Source: Dipetalonema caudispina
Taxonomy: Eukaryota > Nematoda > Chromadorea > Rhabditida > Onchocercidae
Length of the DNA: 64,000 nucleotides
Direction: 5' to 3'
NCBI GenBank assembly: GCA_013365325.1
Contig: JABVXV010000072.1
Coordinates: forward strand, 62,001-126,000
The translations under genes and the position numbers were made by a program. Shown piece after piece: positions 61,501-64,000 of this stretch. Every line of letters starts with the position of its first letter. The first letter of the stretch is position 1. Below the pieces are notes generated by a model that worked only from the letters and a program-made list of their open reading frames with translations, was not told the origin of the DNA and searched no databases.

Positions 61501-63755
61501 TAATCTCATTGTTTACTGGAAAAAATTTACCGCAAATAAAAATTTCTGATTTTGTTTTTTATTTTTTCAGGAAATGAATCATGCAATACCGGAAGCAATT
61601 TCACCATTTCTACAAAATTTTAACAATGATGAGAAGGAGGAGAAACCTGTAAGTGTAAAACCAAAATTACGATCAACAACAACAACAACAACAACAATAA
61701 CGCCTCTAACAGTACAACCAATTTTATTGAGTCGTATATCACCAGGTGCTGATGAAGCAAAACGAGCTAGGATGCAGGTAAAAAAATTAGGAAAAACAAA
61801 AAATGCTATTTAAAAACGTAATGAAATCAATAATTTCCGATCAAAAAATATCAATATTTGCTCTATTTTAAATATTCCACATATTATTTATAATATATTA
61901 TTTGAAGTAGAAAGTTTTTCTTTTTCTTCTAAATAAAAATATAATCTAATAAATGAATTAAATGATAAAATGGTATAAATTTGATTTGCTTCTTCATGTT
62001 TTTTTTTTTTTCTTATCAGTTTTTTGTGCTATTTTTTTCTCCTGTCAAATATTGATAATAGTAAGTAAAAATAATAACAATGAATAATAGTAATAAGTAA
62101 CAGCGAAAATAGTAATAAAAATAATTATAGCAACAGTAATAATAGTAGTAATAATGATAATAATAAAAATAATAATAATAATAATAGTAATAATTCAAAT
62201 TTTTTTTCTAAACCATAAGGATATCTGTAGGCTAGATGGCGTAAATTGGGTCTATTGGTAAAATCGGTACAGTATCCGTACAATCGACGAAATTGGCAGC
62301 GTATTATTTTAACGAAAAGTGGCGGCAATTCATTACATTTTTCAAATCGAATGCAAAAAATTAAACAACAATTGTTACAACAGCAACAACAACAAGAAGC
62401 AAAACGAGTAATTCCTGAAAAGGTTGAAAAACGACCACGTGTGGGTGGAATATTACTTTCAAATGCTAAAATAAAATCAAAATTATTCAACAACGAAGGT
62501 TTTCTTTTATTCTTCTTTAGTCCTTTTTTCTTTTGCATCCTTTTTTTCTTTTCTTCCTTTTTGATTTTTTAAAATATTTGTTATAAAGGGAAAAATTAAT
62601 TGGTTAAATATTTGGTAGAGTAAAACTGATCAGCTAACTAATAGAATTATAAAAAATTACCACAGATACATTATTATTTTTTCCTTTTTTCTCATTGGCA
62701 AATTAGTTAATTAATTAAAACTAATGAAGTAGATTAATAATTTAAACGGTGGATAATGTTTGATTCTTACAGTACTTTTATTAATTCTTGAAATTCTTCA
62801 AATTTTTAACAAATTAATTTGATTTGATCAAAGAACCGATTGCAATTTCTTTGTTGGAACAATTTGAAAAATTGAAAGTGATACGGAATTTCATACTACT
62901 CATACGACGTTTGTCTTAATTAAATTAGGGTCAACCATATCTTTGTTTATTATCATCACTTCAAATCACGCTGAGAATCAAATTTCTACTAAATTAATGA
63001 TTCAAACAAGGGATGGAAGGATTTTTAGCAATTTTTCGTCTTTTTTTTTTTCAAAATTTTCGTTATGGAGATTCCAATGATATGCAAAGTCTTGGTGAAT
63101 TTCATATAATTTAAAGGCTTATAATATATTTTTTTCAAATTTTTAAAATTTATTAAGAATTTGATAGATTTTGTTACGATAATTTTTAATCGTTTCAAAT
63201 GTTTTTTATTATTCTAGAAATCATTTCGAATATGTAATAGCAATTTCAGTTGATGAATGGCCGAGGGAAATAGTGAAACCAACAACTACCACATTATCAA
63301 CTACTGTAACTGTTACCACTACAGTACCTGTTACCGATTTTCACACCGAAGTTACCCAAAAATTAGCAATCATTGGTACCACTTTTACTACTACTACTAC
63401 TACACCAACTACTATGACAACAACAACTACCACTTCTGCTACCATTTCTTCTACATCATCTTTATTTCCCTCTCCGGTTCTTACATCAAGATCTTTTGAT
63501 TTCGGTAACGCAACAACCATCGAACCGAAATCATTTCCGTTCAGCACATCATCAAACGATTATCATTTCCGGCAAATCACACCAGCGAAGAAATTCAAAT
63601 TTGCGCAGAAATTTCGACGACAACCACGACTTAAAATAAGAAAACCGGGTCTGTTTTCAGCTTTTATATTTCAAGCATTTCGCATTCAAGGAAAACTACT
63701 AGTCATAGCTACAAAAAAGCTAAAATTTAATTTCGATCAAAATTCCATAAATTAG
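57185..63755 (+). CDS. Asn/Thr/Gln-rich basic protein of unknown function
   Basis: Exons: 57185-~57360, ~57383-57494, 60619-60743, 60912-61029 (or 61020), 61571-61777, 62231-62498, 63250-63755. From exon 2 onward every junction keeps phase, giving about 500 residues. Features in order: MSLRDENSHVRYRSQGM, a poly-Asn tract from (AAT)n, an Asn/Asp-rich segment ending KKKRN, a basic region (NFDYRRRPSHLIINNIKK), a Thr7 run near 61678, Q-rich KIKQQLLQQQQQQE, then EKRPRVGGILLSNAK, a Thr-rich stretch (VTVTTTVPVTD and TTTTTTPTTM) and a basic C-terminus (RRQPRLKIRKPG). No signal peptide or known domain is seen. The poly-Asn exon and exon 2 are out of frame by one base, separated by only 22 nt (gtgatt...tatcag). 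An AATAAA follows the stop by 36 bases. Confidence 0.72.
57241..57354. repeat. (AAT)n/(AAC)n microsatellite, coding for poly-Asn
   Basis: Imperfect trinucleotide tract inside the first exon of the last gene, read as Asn with a few Asp, Tyr, Ser and Gly. Confidence 0.95.
59045..59160. repeat. Short repeated acatatcatga/TATC motifs
   Basis: acatatcatgagttgatgat, acatatcatgatatcttta and cacatcaagat recur at roughly 30-40 base spacing inside a large intron of the final gene. Similar GATA/TATC-rich DNA lies at 16670-16890. Confidence 0.45.
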
Positions 63756-63791
63756 TACCTTCTACAATTTGTGCAAGAGTAAAAACATATG

Positions 63792-63797
63792 AATAAA
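63792..63797 (+). terminator. Polyadenylation signal of the last gene
   Basis: AATAAA 36 bases after the TAG at 63753-63755, in gaataaataaatt. The position is normal for a 3' UTR and supports 63755 as the end of the coding region. Confidence 0.65.
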
Positions 63798-63872
63798 TAA
63801 ATTATTTCGTATGATAAATATATATGTGTGTGTGTAAATATGATAAATATGTTAACAACATATTTATTTCAG

Positions 63873-63974
63873 ATGCAACAAATTGTATTATCATTTTTGC
63901 AATATAGGCTATTATCGTACAAGCCATCTATTTTATCCGTTTTTAAATTTTACAAAAAATTTAATAAAAGTTGA
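63873..63974 (+). CDS. Possible alternative last exon or short ORF
   Basis: A good acceptor (tatttatttcag) precedes ATG CAA CAA. The ATG frame gives 33 residues to TGA. If the final long exon instead ended at a gtctgt donor (63649), phase 1 would continue here as DATNCIIIFAI and stop at TAG. Both are weaker than simple termination at 63755. Confidence 0.15.
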   Translation: MQQIVLSFLQYRLLSYKPSILSVFKFYKKFNKS

Positions 63975-64000
63975 AAGTTGGAGACTTAATAAAAAATTGA

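Overview
This is eukaryotic DNA, about three-quarters A+T by eye, packed with A/T homopolymers, (ATT)n, (GA)n and worn tandem repeats. Genes are split into small exons by AT-rich introns with nematode-style TTTCAG acceptors. The only firmly recognisable orthologue is cytosolic ribosomal protein L10a (rpl-1 in C. elegans nomenclature). Everything points to a nematode, plausibly a low-GC parasitic clade III (spirurid) species. The species cannot be read from the sequence.

Layout. Positions 1-133 hold the end of an unidentified exon. Positions 134-3091 are repeat-rich. A 12-exon plus-strand gene of unknown function (3092-7533) is intact except for one missing base in exon 5. The four-exon ribosomal L10a gene follows (9212-10978). 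Positions 11-24 kb are AT-rich with a few weak exon candidates on both strands. A five-exon plus-strand gene (24000-27092) encodes a signal-peptide protein with 14 cysteines. Two minus-strand genes then run head to tail: a PDZ-domain protein (38370 to 36076), and downstream of it a protein with a BTB-like core, a MATH-like N-terminal part and a BACK-like segment (34455 to 29093). That second gene needs a 10-nt microexon to keep its frame. The 1.6 kb gap between them contains a recent 153-bp tandem duplication with a hairpin in each copy. Positions 38.4-57 kb are mostly non-coding, with tandem arrays and one weak two-exon candidate. The last 6.6 kb hold a plus-strand gene encoding an Asn-, Thr- and Gln-rich basic protein (57185-63755).

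The multi-exon models rest on consecutive exons whose splice phases agree. The exceptions are flagged: a 1-nt deficit in the first gene, the microexon in the BTB gene, and a frame break after the poly-Asn tract in the last gene. Apart from L10a, the PDZ domain and the BTB-like fold, the products look nematode-specific, and no metabolic or defence system is evident. Chance open frames of 30-40 codons are common at this base composition, so isolated single-exon candidates are scored low.
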